Below are positions 28,449-37,579 of a stretch of 64,000 nt of DNA, one piece after another (the first letter of the stretch is position 1; each line of letters begins with the position of its first letter). The stretch spans positions 62,001-126,000 of the forward strand of contig NZ_FMYH01000008.1 of assembly GCF_900096585.1 (NCBI RefSeq), given 5' to 3'. A model generated the notes under the pieces. It saw only the letters and a list, made by a program, of their open reading frames with translations. It made no database searches and was not told the origin of the DNA. The DNA comes from Sanguibacter gelidistatuariae. GTDB taxonomy: Bacteria > Actinomycetota > Actinomycetes > Actinomycetales > Cellulomonadaceae. The position numbers were made by a program, and so were the translations under genes.

Positions 28449-28516
28449 ACAGCGCCGGTGGAACCAGCGTCGGTTGCCCCTGGAGAGGTTGCCGACGCCG
28501 GTTCCACCGGCGCTGT
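28449..28516 (-). terminator. Strong hairpin terminator after rpmE
   Basis: ACAGCGCCGGTGGAACC (28449-28465) is exactly complementary to 28500-28516. Inside it, 28467-28473 and 28492-28498 add seven more pairs. The element begins eight bases after the rpmE stop codon and ends before prfA. The T-run is poor, as is common in high-GC genomes. Confidence 0.8.
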
Positions 28517-28523
28517 GAAGTCG

Positions 28524-28730
28524 CTACTTCTTGCCGTAACGAGCCTCGAAGCGGGCCACGCGGCCACCGGTGTCGAGGATCTTCTGCTTGCCCGTGTAGA
28601 ACGGGTGGCAAGCGCTGCAGACGTCGGACGAGATGACGCCCGAGACCTGGGTGCTGTGCGTGACGAACGAGTTCCCACAGGTGCAGGTGACCGTGGTCTC
28701 GACGTACTCGGGGTGAATTCCAGACTTCAC
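28524..28730 (-). CDS. rpmE: 50S ribosomal protein L31, zinc-binding type
   Basis: A 68-residue ribosomal protein starting (V)[19 protein letters not shown] and ending [12 protein letters not shown]. Cysteines in TCTCG and [12 protein letters not shown] form the zinc ribbon, so this is the zinc-containing (C+) form, not the zinc-independent paralogue. GTG at 28730 follows AAGGAGAACCCT, a textbook ribosome-binding site, so the longer open frame upstream is discounted. Confidence 0.96.
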   Translation of the reverse strand: MKSGIHPEYVETTVTCTCGNSFVTHSTQVSGVISSDVCSACHPFYTGKQKILDTGGRVARFEARYGKK

Positions 28731-28881
28731 AGGGTTCTCCTTGGGGTATGCCCCTGGGTCGTGAACGCCAACCGTGCACGTGAACCAGAAGCCAACGGGA
28801 CATTGTCTCAGAACAACGGCCGGGACGAAAATCATCCCGACGACCCCAACCTCACCGCCACCGTCGCCACACCGCAGCCGG

Positions 28882-29349
28882 TCAGGCCGGCGCGTTCGGA
28901 ACCGCTACGCCGATCATGGCGAAGAATCCCATCAAGCCAACCGTGAACCCACAGCCCAAGACCACCATGCGCGGCGTCATGCCAGGCCCTGGAGATCGCC
29001 AGGGCACGGCATGGCGACCCGTGAGCGGGGGCTGCTGTCGTCCTCGACCGGCGGGTGGCTGCACAGTCCGCGGCAAGCGCAGGCCAAGCACAAGAAGCAC
29101 CCCGGCGAGTGCACTGGACGCGGAGAAGGTCAGAGGTTCCCCGGCCACAGCGACCAGGATGAAACCAGCCGCGGTGATGGCTATCGGGATGCCAGAGCGG
29201 GCTTGCACGGCAGGCCACATGGACCTCGGCAGCTGCGCCGGACCGATCCACGGGAAGGCGACGAGGGGACATGCGCAAGAGCACAGGAGCACCAGCCAGA
29301 CACCGACCAGGAAGATCACCTCGCGGATCGACTCCATCATGGGCCCCAT
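28882..29349 (-). CDS. Small membrane protein of unknown function
   Basis: I do not recognise a family. The 155-residue protein has four hydrophobic segments: [48 protein letters not shown] and a C-terminal [19 protein letters not shown]. It reads leftward between the rho terminator and rpmE. ATG at 29349 is chosen because the farther upstream in-frame region overlaps the rho terminator hairpin. The ribosome-binding site is weak. The hydrophobic pattern makes a real gene likely but not certain. Confidence 0.55.
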   Translation of the reverse strand: MGPMMESIREVIFLVGVWLVLLCSCACPLVAFPWIGPAQLPRSMWPAVQARSGIPIAITAAGFILVAVAGEPLTFSASSALAGVLLVLGLRLPRTVQPPAGRGRQQPPLTGRHAVPWRSPGPGMTPRMVVLGCGFTVGLMGFFAMIGVAVPNAPA

Positions 29350-29393
29350 TGTGCCCCGGCACCCGATACCGCCCGCTCCCAGACACGACAAAA

Positions 29394-29433
29394 GACGCGC
29401 GACCCCGGGCATACATGCCCAGGGTTGCGCGTC
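29394..29433 (-). terminator. Intrinsic terminator of rho
   Basis: GACGCGCGACCC (29394-29405) pairs with GGGTTGCGCGTC (29422-29433) through one G-T wobble, with further pairing inside. On the minus strand the stem is followed by TTTTGTC. It lies about 40 bases after the rho stop codon. Confidence 0.8.
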
Positions 29434-29475
29434 CGGTGCGCGACCGGAACTACCGGCTCAGCGGGTGTCGGCAGA

Positions 29476-31755
29476 TCAGATCGTGCGCCCCGCGTGCTCG
29501 TCCATCGGACCGGCCGGCGTGGTCTTCTGCACCTGCATGAGGAACTCGGCGTTGGACTTGGTGTCCTTGAGCTTGCCGAGGAGCAGCTCGATGGCCTGCT
29601 GGTGGTCGAGCGCACCCATGACGCGGCGCAGCTTGTAGATGACCCGCAGCTCGTCCTGACCCATGAGGATCTCCTCGCGGCGGGTACCCGAGGCGTTGAC
29701 GTCCACGGCCGGGAAGATCCGCTTGTCCGCGAGCGAGCGTGCCAGGCGCAGCTCCATGTTGCCGGTGCCCTTGAACTCCTCGAAGATGACCTCGTCCATC
29801 TTGGACCCGGTCTCCACGAGCGCCGAGGCGAGGATGGTGAGCGAGCCACCGTTCTCGATGTTGCGAGCCGCACCGAAGAACCGCTTGGGCGGGTAGAGCG
29901 CCGAGGCGTCCACACCACCGGAGAGGATCCTGCCCGACGCCGGAGCCGCGAGGTTGTAGGCACGCGACAGCCTGGTGAGGGAATCGAGGAGCACGACGAC
30001 GTCCTGGCCCAGCTCGACCAGGCGCTTGGCCCGCTCGATCGCGAGCTCCGCGACGATCGTGTGGTCGGAGGCCGGACGGTCGAAGGTCGAGGCGATGACC
30101 TCACCCTTGACCGTGCGCTCCATGTCGGTGACCTCTTCAGGTCGCTCGTCCACGAGCACCACCATGAGGTGGACCTCGGGGTTGTTCGCCGTGATCGCAT
30201 TCGCGATCTGCTGCATGATGATCGTCTTGCCGGCCTTGGGCGGGGAGACGATGAGACCCCGCTGGCCCTTGCCGATCGGGGCGACGATGTCGATGACACG
30301 AGGCGTCAGACGCGTGGGGTCACCGGTCTCCAGGCGCAGCCGCTCCTGCGGGTACAGCGGCGTGAGCTTGGCGAAGTCGGGGCGGTTGCGCGCCTCCTCC
30401 GGAGCCATGCCGTTGATCGTGTCCAGGCGGATCAGCGCGTTGTACTTCGACCGGCCGGCCGTCGCCTGGCCGCTGGTGTCACCCTCGCGAGGCTGACGCA
30501 CGGCTCCGGTCACGGCGTCGCCGCGTCGCAGGCCCGACTTCTTGACCTGGCTGAGCGAGACATACACGTCGTTCGCACCTGGCAGGTAGCCCGAGGTCCG
30601 CACGAAGGCGTAGCTGTCGAGGATGTCGAGGATGCCGGCCACGGGCAGCAGGACGTCGTCCTCGCTGACCTCGATCTCCTCGAAGGCGATGTCCGCGGCG
30701 CCGCCACGGGTGCGCGCGCCACGCTTGTTGCGGTCGCGATCGCGGTCCCGGTCACGGAACCGGTCGCGTCCACGCCGACGACGGCCACTGCCCTCGTCGT
30801 CGTCGAAGCCGTTGCTGCGGTCCGGCCCGTTGCCACGGTCGTTCTGACGCTGAGCGTCGTTCTGACGCTGGCCATCGTTCTGGCCGCCGCGCTGAGCGTC
30901 ACCCTGGCGCTGGCCATCATTCTGGCGCTGGCTCTCGTTCTGACGCTGGCCGTCATTCTGACCACCACGCTGGCGGTTGCCCCGCGCCTGGCCGTCGTTC
31001 TGACCGCCGCGCTGACCGTCCGTCTGGCGCTGACCATCAGTCTGACGCTGGCCATCATTCTGACCACCACGCTGGGAGTCGCGCTGAGAATCACCACGCT
31101 GAGCGTCGTTCGAGCTGCGCTGGCTGTCTCCGGTTGCGCGAGCTGCGTCGCCGGTCGCGCGAGCCGCGTCGTCGGACGTGGAGCGAGCGGCGGCGGGTGC
31201 GCCGTCGACCGGCGCACCGGCGCCGCGGGCTGCGCGGCGCGAGCCACGCTCGCGAAGCGGACGGTCGGGCAACGTCACGTCGACGACGGCCGCCGCGGCA
31301 CGAGCCGCACGGTCGTCGGCGGTCTCTCCTGCCGCGAGACGAACGTCGGCACGGTCAGAGCGGACCCGGTCGGTCCGCACCGGTGCGTCGAGGGAAGCGA
31401 TCGACCGGGCGGCACGCGCCGAGGCTGCGTCCTCCCGGGCGGACGACGACGAGTCGGCCGACGACGCGGTCGCTGTCGGCGCGGACGCCACGGCCGGAGC
31501 CTGGGTCGAGGTCGCTGGTGCAGCGACCGAAGCAATGGCAGACCCGGAGGCCTTGGCGGGACGGCCGGAGCCGCCGCCCTGCGTCGCCTTGATGACGTCG
31601 ACAAGATCGCTCTTGCGCATCTTGGACGTGCCCTTCACACCAAGCTGGGAGGCCAAAGCCTGCAGCTCGGGAAGTCGCAGCGCAGAGATCGCGCCGGTTC
31701 GGGCGGGGCCACCAGCAGCAGTGCTGCTCGAGGTGGCGTCGATGGTTTCAGTCAC
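29476..31755 (-). CDS. rho: Transcription termination factor Rho with Gln/Asn/Arg-rich insertion
   Basis: Rho is the hexameric RNA helicase that ends untranslated transcripts. The protein is 759 residues, against about 420 in E. coli. Residues 22-60 are the Rho N-terminal helical domain ([20 protein letters not shown]). Residues 60-210 are Ala/Ser/Asp/Arg-rich. Residues 211-306 are a low-complexity block built on GGQNDGQRQ units, with about 36 Gln or Asn in 96. A basic [13 protein letters not shown] stretch follows. The cold-shock RNA-binding domain starts near 355. The ATPase core has the Walker [10 protein letters not shown] near 503-511 and [19 protein letters not shown] at 31755 has GGGGAAGGG upstream. 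Extended N-termini are normal in actinobacterial Rho; the Gln/Asn richness is what stands out. Confidence 0.96.
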   Translation of the reverse strand: MTETIDATSSSTAAGGPARTGAISALRLPELQALASQLGVKGTSKMRKSDLVDVIKATQGGGSGRPAKASGSAIASVAAPATSTQAPAVASAPTATASSADSSSSAREDAASARAARSIASLDAPVRTDRVRSDRADVRLAAGETADDRAARAAAAVVDVTLPDRPLRERGSRRAARGAGAPVDGAPAAARSTSDDAARATGDAARATGDSQRSSNDAQRGDSQRDSQRGGQNDGQRQTDGQRQTDGQRGGQNDGQARGNRQRGGQNDGQRQNESQRQNDGQRQGDAQRGGQNDGQRQNDAQRQNDRGNGPDRSNGFDDDEGSGRRRRGRDRFRDRDRDRDRNKRGARTRGGAADIAFEEIEVSEDDVLLPVAGILDILDSYAFVRTSGYLPGANDVYVSLSQVKKSGLRRGDAVTGAVRQPREGDTSGQATAGRSKYNALIRLDTINGMAPEEARNRPDFAKLTPLYPQERLRLETGDPTRLTPRVIDIVAPIGKGQRGLIVSPPKAGKTIIMQQIANAITANNPEVHLMVVLVDERPEEVTDMERTVKGEVIASTFDRPASDHTIVAELAIERAKRLVELGQDVVVLLDSLTRLSRAYNLAAPASGRILSGGVDASALYPPKRFFGAARNIENGGSLTILASALVETGSKMDEVIFEEFKGTGNMELRLARSLADKRIFPAVDVNASGTRREEILMGQDELRVIYKLRRVMGALDHQQAIELLLGKLKDTKSNAEFLMQVQKTTPAGPMDEHAGRTI
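30838..31125. repeat. Degenerate tandem repeat encoding the GGQNDGQRQ block of Rho
   Basis: This stretch consists of imperfect repeats of about 24-27 bases, and it encodes Rho residues 211-306. Variants of the unit GGQNDGQRQ recur at least five times with (T/N)DGQRQ half-units between them. Repeat number is likely to vary between strains by slippage. All visible units keep the reading frame. Confidence 0.8.
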
Positions 31756-32208
31756 GAAGGACCCTTCCCCTCGTTCACAGCCCGCGCATCAGAAACTGAC
31801 GGGCTGCGTGCGGTCGACGTCCGGCACTGAGGCGGCCGGTACGTAGTACGAACACACGTCACGTCGAGACGACGCAACGAGAGATGACACGTGTTCGGAT
31901 TGTTTCCCTTGTGCGGCGCCGGCTGCGTATCCACCATGACTGTCCGCAGAGGTCTCAGCTATCGACGACCTCGGGTGATCAACGAGAGATGAGATGCATC
32001 GACGGAGATGACCTGTGGAGCAAGACTCGGTGATTTCAGTGGCGCACTCGCCCGGCGAGTGCCGGGACCTGTGGGAAACTGTCATCACTATAACACTCAG
32101 CAGGCCACCATCCCGCCCATTCCCCCGCCCGCCGCCACGCGCCTTCAGGCGCGTAGTCACGCGGCTTCAGGCCCGCGACCACGCGCCTTCAGGGCGCGCG
32201 GTCAGGCG
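31756..32208 (-). promoter_or_regulatory. Long leader region of rho
   Basis: These 453 bases contain no gene that I can support. A possible -10 (TATAGT on the minus strand, around 32085-32095) would leave a leader of more than 300 bases before rho. Inside the leader a 13-base pyrimidine-rich word, TCATCTCTCGTTG on the transcript, occurs twice (31875-31887 and 31980-31992). An ORF of 61 codons (31937 to 31752) overlaps the rho start codon as GTGA but has no clear ribosome-binding site. Rho genes commonly autoregulate through their leaders. Confidence 0.5.
32137..32198. repeat. Three tandem TTCA-loop hairpins after thrB
   Basis: Three similar GC-rich hairpins follow each other directly. ACGCGCC-TTCA-GGCGCGT (32137-32154) is perfect; a second at 32156-32179 and a third at 32182-32198 share the CTTCAGG loop region with slightly slipped stems. 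They begin about ten bases beyond the thrB stop codon. They may end thrB transcription or represent a small extragenic palindrome family. Confidence 0.65.
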
Positions 32209-33132
32209 TCACAGACGCTCGGCGACCGCGCCCACGGAATCGATCCCCGGCTGCAGCGCCCGCCACCGCGGCGATCCGCCGACAAGCTCGTCGACCGCCG
32301 CAGCTACCCTCTCTCGGTCGGATACCGGGTGCAGCACCAGGACGGTCGGTCCCGCGCCGGAGACCGTCGCGGCGATCCCCTGCTCGCGCAGCCCGCGGAC
32401 CAGCTCCCAGGTGCTCGTCATGACGCCCGAGCGGTACTCCTGGTGCAGCCGGTCCTCGGTCGCGTCGAAGAGCAGCGCCGGCTCCTGGGCCAGGGCATGG
32501 ACGAGGAGCGCGGAGCGTCCCGCATTGAACGCGGCGTCGCCGTGCGGAACCGTGGCCGGCAGCACACCGCGCGCCGCGCGGGTGGCCAGGCGGGAAACTG
32601 GCACGACGAGCGTCGGTTCGATGTCGGGGTGGACCTGCAGCCGCGCGGCCTGCGGGCCGTTGCCGTCCCTCGACCAGGCCACGGTCGCCCCGCCGAAGAT
32701 CGCCGGGGCGGCGTTGTCCGGGTGTCCCTCGAGCTCGGTCGCCAAGGCGAGGATCGTCGCGTCGTCGAGCCCGGTCGGGTCGGCCACGAGCATCCGCGCG
32801 GCCAGCAGGCCGGCCACCACGGCGGCGGCCGACGAGCCCATCCCGCGCCCGTGCGGGATCACGTTCGTGCAGGTCAGATGCAGACCGGTCTGCGGAGCGC
32901 CGACGTGGTCGAGGGCGACCCGCAGCGCGCGCACCACGAGGTGACGCTCGTCGTCGGGCACCTCGCCGGCGCCCTCGCCGGTGACGTCCACGCGGACCTC
33001 GGAGCTGGCCAGCGCCCGCACCTCAAGCGTGTCGTGGTAGCCCAGGGCGAGGCCGAGGGCGTCGAAGCCCGGCCCGAGGTTCGCGCTCGTGGCCGGGACC
33101 CGGACGCGGACGTGATCTGCTCCCAGCTGCAT
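32209..33132 (-). CDS. thrB: Homoserine kinase
   Basis: This GHMP-family kinase phosphorylates homoserine in threonine synthesis. The 307-residue protein starts with VRVPATSANLGPGFDALGLA, the family N-terminal motif, has the ATP-binding PHGRGMGSSAAAVVAGLLAA near residue 95, and a C-terminal TVSGAGPTVLVL motif. It lies ten bases after thrC in the cluster hom-thrC-thrB. Confidence 0.96.
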   Translation of the reverse strand: MQLGADHVRVRVPATSANLGPGFDALGLALGYHDTLEVRALASSEVRVDVTGEGAGEVPDDERHLVVRALRVALDHVGAPQTGLHLTCTNVIPHGRGMGSSAAAVVAGLLAARMLVADPTGLDDATILALATELEGHPDNAAPAIFGGATVAWSRDGNGPQAARLQVHPDIEPTLVVPVSRLATRAARGVLPATVPHGDAAFNAGRSALLVHALAQEPALLFDATEDRLHQEYRSGVMTSTWELVRGLREQGIAATVSGAGPTVLVLHPVSDRERVAAAVDELVGGSPRWRALQPGIDSVGAVAERL

Positions 33133-33142
33133 GGCGGCCGGT

Positions 33143-34213
33143 TCAGACCAGCTCGAGCGCAGCGGCGATCGACATGATGTCGGCCGTGACGCGCTGCGGG
33201 ACGACGTCGGAGCCGTCCAGGGTGCGCAGGGCCCACTGGGGGTCCTTGAGACCGTGACCGGTCACGGTCACGACGATGCGCGCCCCCGCCGGCACGAGGC
33301 CGCGACGGGCGCGGGAGAGGATCCCGGCGACGCCGGCGGCCGAGGCCGGCTCGACGAACACGCCGGCCTCCGCGGACAGGATGCGGTGCGCGGCAAGGAT
33401 CTCCTCGTCGGTGACCGCCTCGATCACGCCTCCGGAGGTGTCGCGGGCCTCGATCGCCTGCTCCCAGGACGCGGGGTTGCCGATCCGGATCGCCGTGGCG
33501 ATCGTCTCGGGCTCGGTGATCGGGTGACCGGCGACGATCGGCGCGGAGCCGGCGGCCTGGAAGCCCCACATCTGCGGCAGGCGGGTGGAGATCCCGGCCG
33601 CGGCGTACTCGGTGTAGCCCTTCCAGTACGCAGTGATGTTGCCGGCGTTGCCGACGGGCAGCGCGTGGATGTCGGGGGCGTCGCCCAGGACGTCGACTAT
33701 CTCGAAGGACGCGGTCTTCTGGCCCTGGATACGGTCCGGGTTGACCGAGTTGACGAGCTCGACCGGGTAGGCCTCGGCGAGCTTGCGCGCGGCCACCAGG
33801 CAGTCGTCGAAGTTGCCGTCGACCTGCAGCAGCGTCGCGCCGTGCGCGATCGCCTGGCTGAGCTTGCCCATGGCGATCTTGCCGTCCGGGACCAGCACGG
33901 CGCAGCGCATGCCGGCCGCGACCGCGTACGCGGCTGCCGAGGCGGAGGTGTTGCCCGTCGAGGCGCACACGACGACCTTGGCGCCCTTGTGCTTGGCCGC
34001 GGAGATCGCGGTCGTCATGCCGCGGTCCTTGAAGGACCCGGTCGGGTTCATGCCCTCGACCTTGAGGAACACCTCGGCGCCGGTGAGCGCGGACAGCGCG
34101 GGGGCGGGAACCAGCGGCGTGCCACCCTCACCGAGGGTGACGATGTGCGTCGTCAGGTGCTCGGGCAGCAGGTCGGCGTACTCACGGATGATTCCTTGCC
34201 ACAGGTGAGCCAT
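33143..34213 (-). CDS. thrC: Threonine synthase
   Basis: This PLP enzyme turns O-phosphohomoserine into threonine. The 356-residue protein has the PLP-Lys in [16 protein letters not shown] (Lys about 60), the phosphate-binding [13 protein letters not shown], and [15 protein letters not shown]. It is of the short class without the long N-terminal extension. Its ATG shares one base with the hom stop codon, so translation is probably coupled. Confidence 0.96.
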   Translation of the reverse strand: MAHLWQGIIREYADLLPEHLTTHIVTLGEGGTPLVPAPALSALTGAEVFLKVEGMNPTGSFKDRGMTTAISAAKHKGAKVVVCASTGNTSASAAAYAVAAGMRCAVLVPDGKIAMGKLSQAIAHGATLLQVDGNFDDCLVAARKLAEAYPVELVNSVNPDRIQGQKTASFEIVDVLGDAPDIHALPVGNAGNITAYWKGYTEYAAAGISTRLPQMWGFQAAGSAPIVAGHPITEPETIATAIRIGNPASWEQAIEARDTSGGVIEAVTDEEILAAHRILSAEAGVFVEPASAAGVAGILSRARRGLVPAGARIVVTVTGHGLKDPQWALRTLDGSDVVPQRVTADIMSIAAALELV

Positions 34214-35538
34214 CAGGATCCTTCAACTCGTAGAACGGACATGACGTCCTGGACGGCGTCCAGGTCTGCGATAGCGGCCACGGTCTGGGCCAGCGCGGAC
34301 TCGGCCGCGTGGTGGGTCGTGATGACGAGCAGCGCGACGGTCGAGCCGTCGCTGCCCACGCTGGTGGCTCGACTGTCCTGATCGGGCAGGGCGACCTGGC
34401 GCACGGCCTCGATGGACACGCCCGTGGCCGAGACGACCTGGGCGACCTGGGCGAGCACGCCCGGGCGGTCGGAGACGGCCAGGCGCATCTGGTAGCGGGT
34501 GCGCGACGTCGCCGGGGCCGCGATGGGCAGGCCAGCGTAGTGCGACTCCGCCGGGCCCTTGCCGCCGAGCACGCGGTGGCGCGCGACGGAGACGACGTCG
34601 CCAAGGACGGCCGAGGCGGTCGGCGCGCCGCCCGCGCCGCGGCCGTAGAACATGAGCTCACCGGCGGCCTCCGCCTCGATGAACACGGCGTTGAACGCCC
34701 CGCGCACCCCGGCGAGGGGGTGGTCGAGCGGGACGAGGGCGGGGTGCACCCGGGCCGAGACGCCGGCCTCGGTCGCCTCGCAGATCGCGAGCAGCTTGAT
34801 GACATGACCGGTCTGCTTGGCCCAGGCGACGTCGTCGGCCGTGATCTTGGTGATGCCCTCGCGCTGGACGTCGGAGATCGTCACACGGGTGTGGAAGGCG
34901 AGCGAGGCCAGGATGGCGGCCTTGGCCGCGGCGTCGAATCCCTCGACGTCGGCGGTCGGGTCGGCCTCGGCGTAGCCGAGCTCCTGCGCCTGGGCGACGG
35001 CCTCGTCGAAGGCCAGGCCGTGCGTGGTCATCTGGTCGAGCACGTAGTTCGTCGTGCCGTTGACGATGCCCAGGACCCGCTGGATCCGGTCGCCGGTGAG
35101 CGACTCGCGGATCGGGCGGACGATCGGGATCGCGCCGGCGACGGCGGCCTCGTAGTACACGTCGACGCCGGCCTCGTCGGCCGCGCGGTAGAGCGTGGGA
35201 CCGTCCTCGGCGAGCAGCGCCTTGTTCGCGGTGACGACGGAGGCCCCCGAGGCGATCGCGTGCAGCAGCAGCGTGCGGGCCGGTTCGATGCCGCCGATGA
35301 CCTCGATGACGATGTCCGCGCGCTCCACGAGCGCACGGGCATCCTCGGTCAGCAGCGCGGGGTCGATGATCGCGTCACGCGGGGCAGTGATGTCCCGGAC
35401 GGCGATGCCGACGAGGTCGAGCCTGGCGCCGACCCGGGAGGCGAGGTCGTCGGCTTGCTCGATGAGCAACCGCGCGACCTGGGTCCCGACGACGCCACAT
35501 CCGAGCAGTGCGACGCGGAGCGCCGATGGTGCGGGCAC
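34213..35538 (-). CDS. hom: Homoserine dehydrogenase
   Basis: This NAD(P)-dependent enzyme reduces aspartate semialdehyde to homoserine. The protein is about 441 residues from GTG at 35538. The Rossmann motif [16 protein letters not shown] lies at the N-terminus, the catalytic region contains [14 protein letters not shown] and [15 protein letters not shown], and a C-terminal ACT-like domain starts around 350 ([18 protein letters not shown]), a likely threonine feedback site. Upstream in-frame codons extend the frame to 35610, but the GTG is closest to the family N-terminus, with AAGGGTGG before it. Confidence 0.95.
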   Translation of the reverse strand: MPAPSALRVALLGCGVVGTQVARLLIEQADDLASRVGARLDLVGIAVRDITAPRDAIIDPALLTEDARALVERADIVIEVIGGIEPARTLLLHAIASGASVVTANKALLAEDGPTLYRAADEAGVDVYYEAAVAGAIPIVRPIRESLTGDRIQRVLGIVNGTTNYVLDQMTTHGLAFDEAVAQAQELGYAEADPTADVEGFDAAAKAAILASLAFHTRVTISDVQREGITKITADDVAWAKQTGHVIKLLAICEATEAGVSARVHPALVPLDHPLAGVRGAFNAVFIEAEAAGELMFYGRGAGGAPTASAVLGDVVSVARHRVLGGKGPAESHYAGLPIAAPATSRTRYQMRLAVSDRPGVLAQVAQVVSATGVSIEAVRQVALPDQDSRATSVGSDGSTVALLVITTHHAAESALAQTVAAIADLDAVQDVMSVLRVEGS

Positions 35539-35706
35539 AGGAGGCCACCCTTCAGGTCGTTGAGAGGTCACCACGCCCGGCCGGAGACGCATACAGAACG
35601 CAGTGCGCACAGACGGTCAGGTGACGCCCACAGGATACGCGGTAGTTGTGCCCACGCGGGTCGCACGTTCATGCCCGCGCGGGCAGGCAGCCGTGCCCGA
35701 CGCCGG

Positions 35707-36699
35707 TCAGCGGCTCGCGTCGTCGTCCGTCGGGAAGTCGGTGGTCGGGAGATCGGCTGCCGGAGAATCTGTGGTCGGCTCGGCGCCGACCTCGGGCTCC
35801 GCCTGCGCCGCGCGATTCGCGCGGGCCCGGCGCACGCCGAGGTAGATCAGGACGGCGATCGTCAGGAACCCGCCGACCATCGACAGGATGAACGTCCGCC
35901 GGGCGGAGGCGTCATCGTCGGGGTCGACCGGCTCGGCCGAGATGGCGGTGATCGTCTCGGTTGAGTCGTCAGCCTCGGCAGTCACCGACGCAGTCGCCTC
36001 GGGTGCCCCCTCGGTCGTGGGATCCACCGAGTCCTCCGGCGCCGCCTCGACCGGGGCTGGCTCGGCCGCGGCGTCGGCGAAGGTCACCGGGGCGAACGTC
36101 TCGTTGTTGGCGTTCTTGACCCCGTGCGCGCCGACCGTGATGAACCCGCACTGGACCTGGGCGCAGTCGACCGGGGCCGCGTTGCCGTCTCGGTCCATCG
36201 CCTCGAACGACGCGGCGGGGATGGTCAGATCGGTCGCCCAGGAGCCGTCTGCTGCGATGACCCCACCGTTGGCGGCGGACTCGGTGCTTGAGCCCGGAAA
36301 GGCCACGTACCGCTGGAAGCCAGCGTTCCCGGCGCCCTCGACGTCGGGGGCATAGAGGTAGTCGAGACCGGTCGCCCCACCCTCGCTCGGGCGCCACGTG
36401 CCACTCGCGGCGTCGTCGACCCAGCCGAAGGTCACGTAGATCCCGCCGGTCCCGCCCTGAACCGACTGGAAGCCCGAACCCGCCAGGTGCACCACAGATC
36501 CCGCGACGACGTCGGTCACGGTCGCGCCGGAGTCGTCGGTGATGCTCACCTGGGACTCGGCGGCGGCCGGTCCGGCCAGCGCCAGGGACGCGCCGGCCAG
36601 CACAAGACCTGCCAGCACTCCGGTGACGGCGCGCACGGGGCGCGCGGCCGCAGCGGAGGGACGGGTACGGTCACGACGAGCAGGGTCACGCAGTGGCAC
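35707..36699 (-). CDS. Secreted, membrane-anchored protein of the heme/iron operon
   Basis: The 330-residue protein has a signal peptide (VTGVLAGLVLAGASLALAGP) ending in PAAAES. An Ig-like or neocarzinostatin-like domain of about 150 residues follows, containing VVHLAGSGFQ, GIYVTFGWVDD and VDCAQVQCGFITVGAHGV. This pattern accompanies HtaA-type heme-binding surface proteins in actinobacteria. An acidic Pro/Glu/Thr spacer, a membrane helix (TFILSMVGGFLTIAVLIYLG) and a cytoplasmic tail complete it. GTG at 36699 has GGAGG seven bases before it and overlaps hmuV by 14 bases. Probably a cell-surface heme or iron carrier; the ligand is not proven. Confidence 0.75.
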   Translation of the reverse strand: MPLRDPARRDRTRPSAAAARPVRAVTGVLAGLVLAGASLALAGPAAAESQVSITDDSGATVTDVVAGSVVHLAGSGFQSVQGGTGGIYVTFGWVDDAASGTWRPSEGGATGLDYLYAPDVEGAGNAGFQRYVAFPGSSTESAANGGVIAADGSWATDLTIPAASFEAMDRDGNAAPVDCAQVQCGFITVGAHGVKNANNETFAPVTFADAAAEPAPVEAAPEDSVDPTTEGAPEATASVTAEADDSTETITAISAEPVDPDDDASARRTFILSMVGGFLTIAVLIYLGVRRARANRAAQAEPEVGAEPTTDSPAADLPTTDFPTDDDASR

Positions 36700-37579
36700 G
36701 GGTGGTTCCTCCAAGCAGGGCGGACCGGTCGAGCGAGCTCGCCGGGGTGGTGGGCGCGGCCGTGCCGCGCACCGGAAGGATGATGAGGTCGCCGGTCACC
36801 GGGTGGTCGAACACCTCGATGGGGTGGCGGTAGACCTCGCTGAGCAGCGCGCTCGTGAAGATCTCCCGGGGCGCCCCGTGCCCGCGCAGCCGCCCCGCCT
36901 CGAGCACCGCGACCTCGTCCGCGTAGGCCGCGGCGAGGGACAAGTCGTGCAGCACGACGACGACGGCGTCCCCGGCCGCGGCCTGCGTCCTGGCCCGGGC
37001 GAGGACCGCCTCCTGGTGGCGGATGTCGAGGGCCGCAGTGGGTTCGTCGAGCATGAGCACCCGGGTCTGCTGCGCAAGCACGCGGGCGAAGGAGGCGCGC
37101 CCCTTCTCCCCGCCCGAGAGCGTCGGGAAGAACCGGGTCGCGAGGTGCGTGACGTCGGCGATCTCGAGGGACTGCGCGACGACGAGGTCGTCGTCGTCGG
37201 CCTCGGGGCGCCCCCGCCACGGCGCGCGGCCCATCGCAACGACCTCGGTCACTGTGAAGGGGAAGGCGAGCCGCTGCTCCTGCAGCAGGACCGCGCGGCG
37301 CCGGGCCAGCTCTGCCAGCTTGAGCGAGTGCAAGTTCTCACCGTGCAGCAGCACGGTCCCGGCGACCGGTTCGATGTCACCGGCGAGCACGGACAGCAGC
37401 GTCGACTTTCCCGCACCGTTCGGGCCGACCAGTGCGAGCACCTGGCCCGCGTGCAGCTCGAAGTCGATGTCGGTCACGATGGGTGTGCCGTCGAAAACCA
37501 CGCTCACCCCGCGCGCCTGGAGCACGGGAGCGGGTGGGGAGGTCTGGGCGGCGGCGGCCAGCGCGGCGTCGGGCATCAT
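36686..37579 (-). CDS. hmuV: Heme/iron ABC transporter ATP-binding protein
   Basis: This is the cytoplasmic ATPase of a FecCD-type importer. The 297-residue protein has Walker A GPNGAGKST near residue 53, the Q-loop in VLLQEQRLAFPF, signature LSGGEKGRASFARVL, Walker B VLMLDEPTAALD and the H-loop VVVVLHDLS. HmuV-type features such as the AFPFTVTEVVAMGRAPW block support a heme system. ATG at 37579 is chosen because AGGAGG lies six bases upstream and its ATG overlaps the permease stop (ATGA); an ATG two codons earlier abuts the ribosome-binding site. Confidence 0.91.
   Translation of the reverse strand: MMPDAALAAAAQTSPPAPVLQARGVSVVFDGTPIVTDIDFELHAGQVLALVGPNGAGKSTLLSVLAGDIEPVAGTVLLHGENLHSLKLAELARRRAVLLQEQRLAFPFTVTEVVAMGRAPWRGRPEADDDDLVVAQSLEIADVTHLATRFFPTLSGGEKGRASFARVLAQQTRVLMLDEPTAALDIRHQEAVLARARTQAAAGDAVVVVLHDLSLAAAYADEVAVLEAGRLRGHGAPREIFTSALLSEVYRHPIEVFDHPVTGDLIILPVRGTAAPTTPASSLDRSALLGGTTRATA

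Noticed and set aside
28774-31830. A 1,018-codon plus-strand frame opposite rho
   Set aside because: It mirrors the rho coding strand, including its repeats, crosses the rho terminator, and has no recognisable domain.
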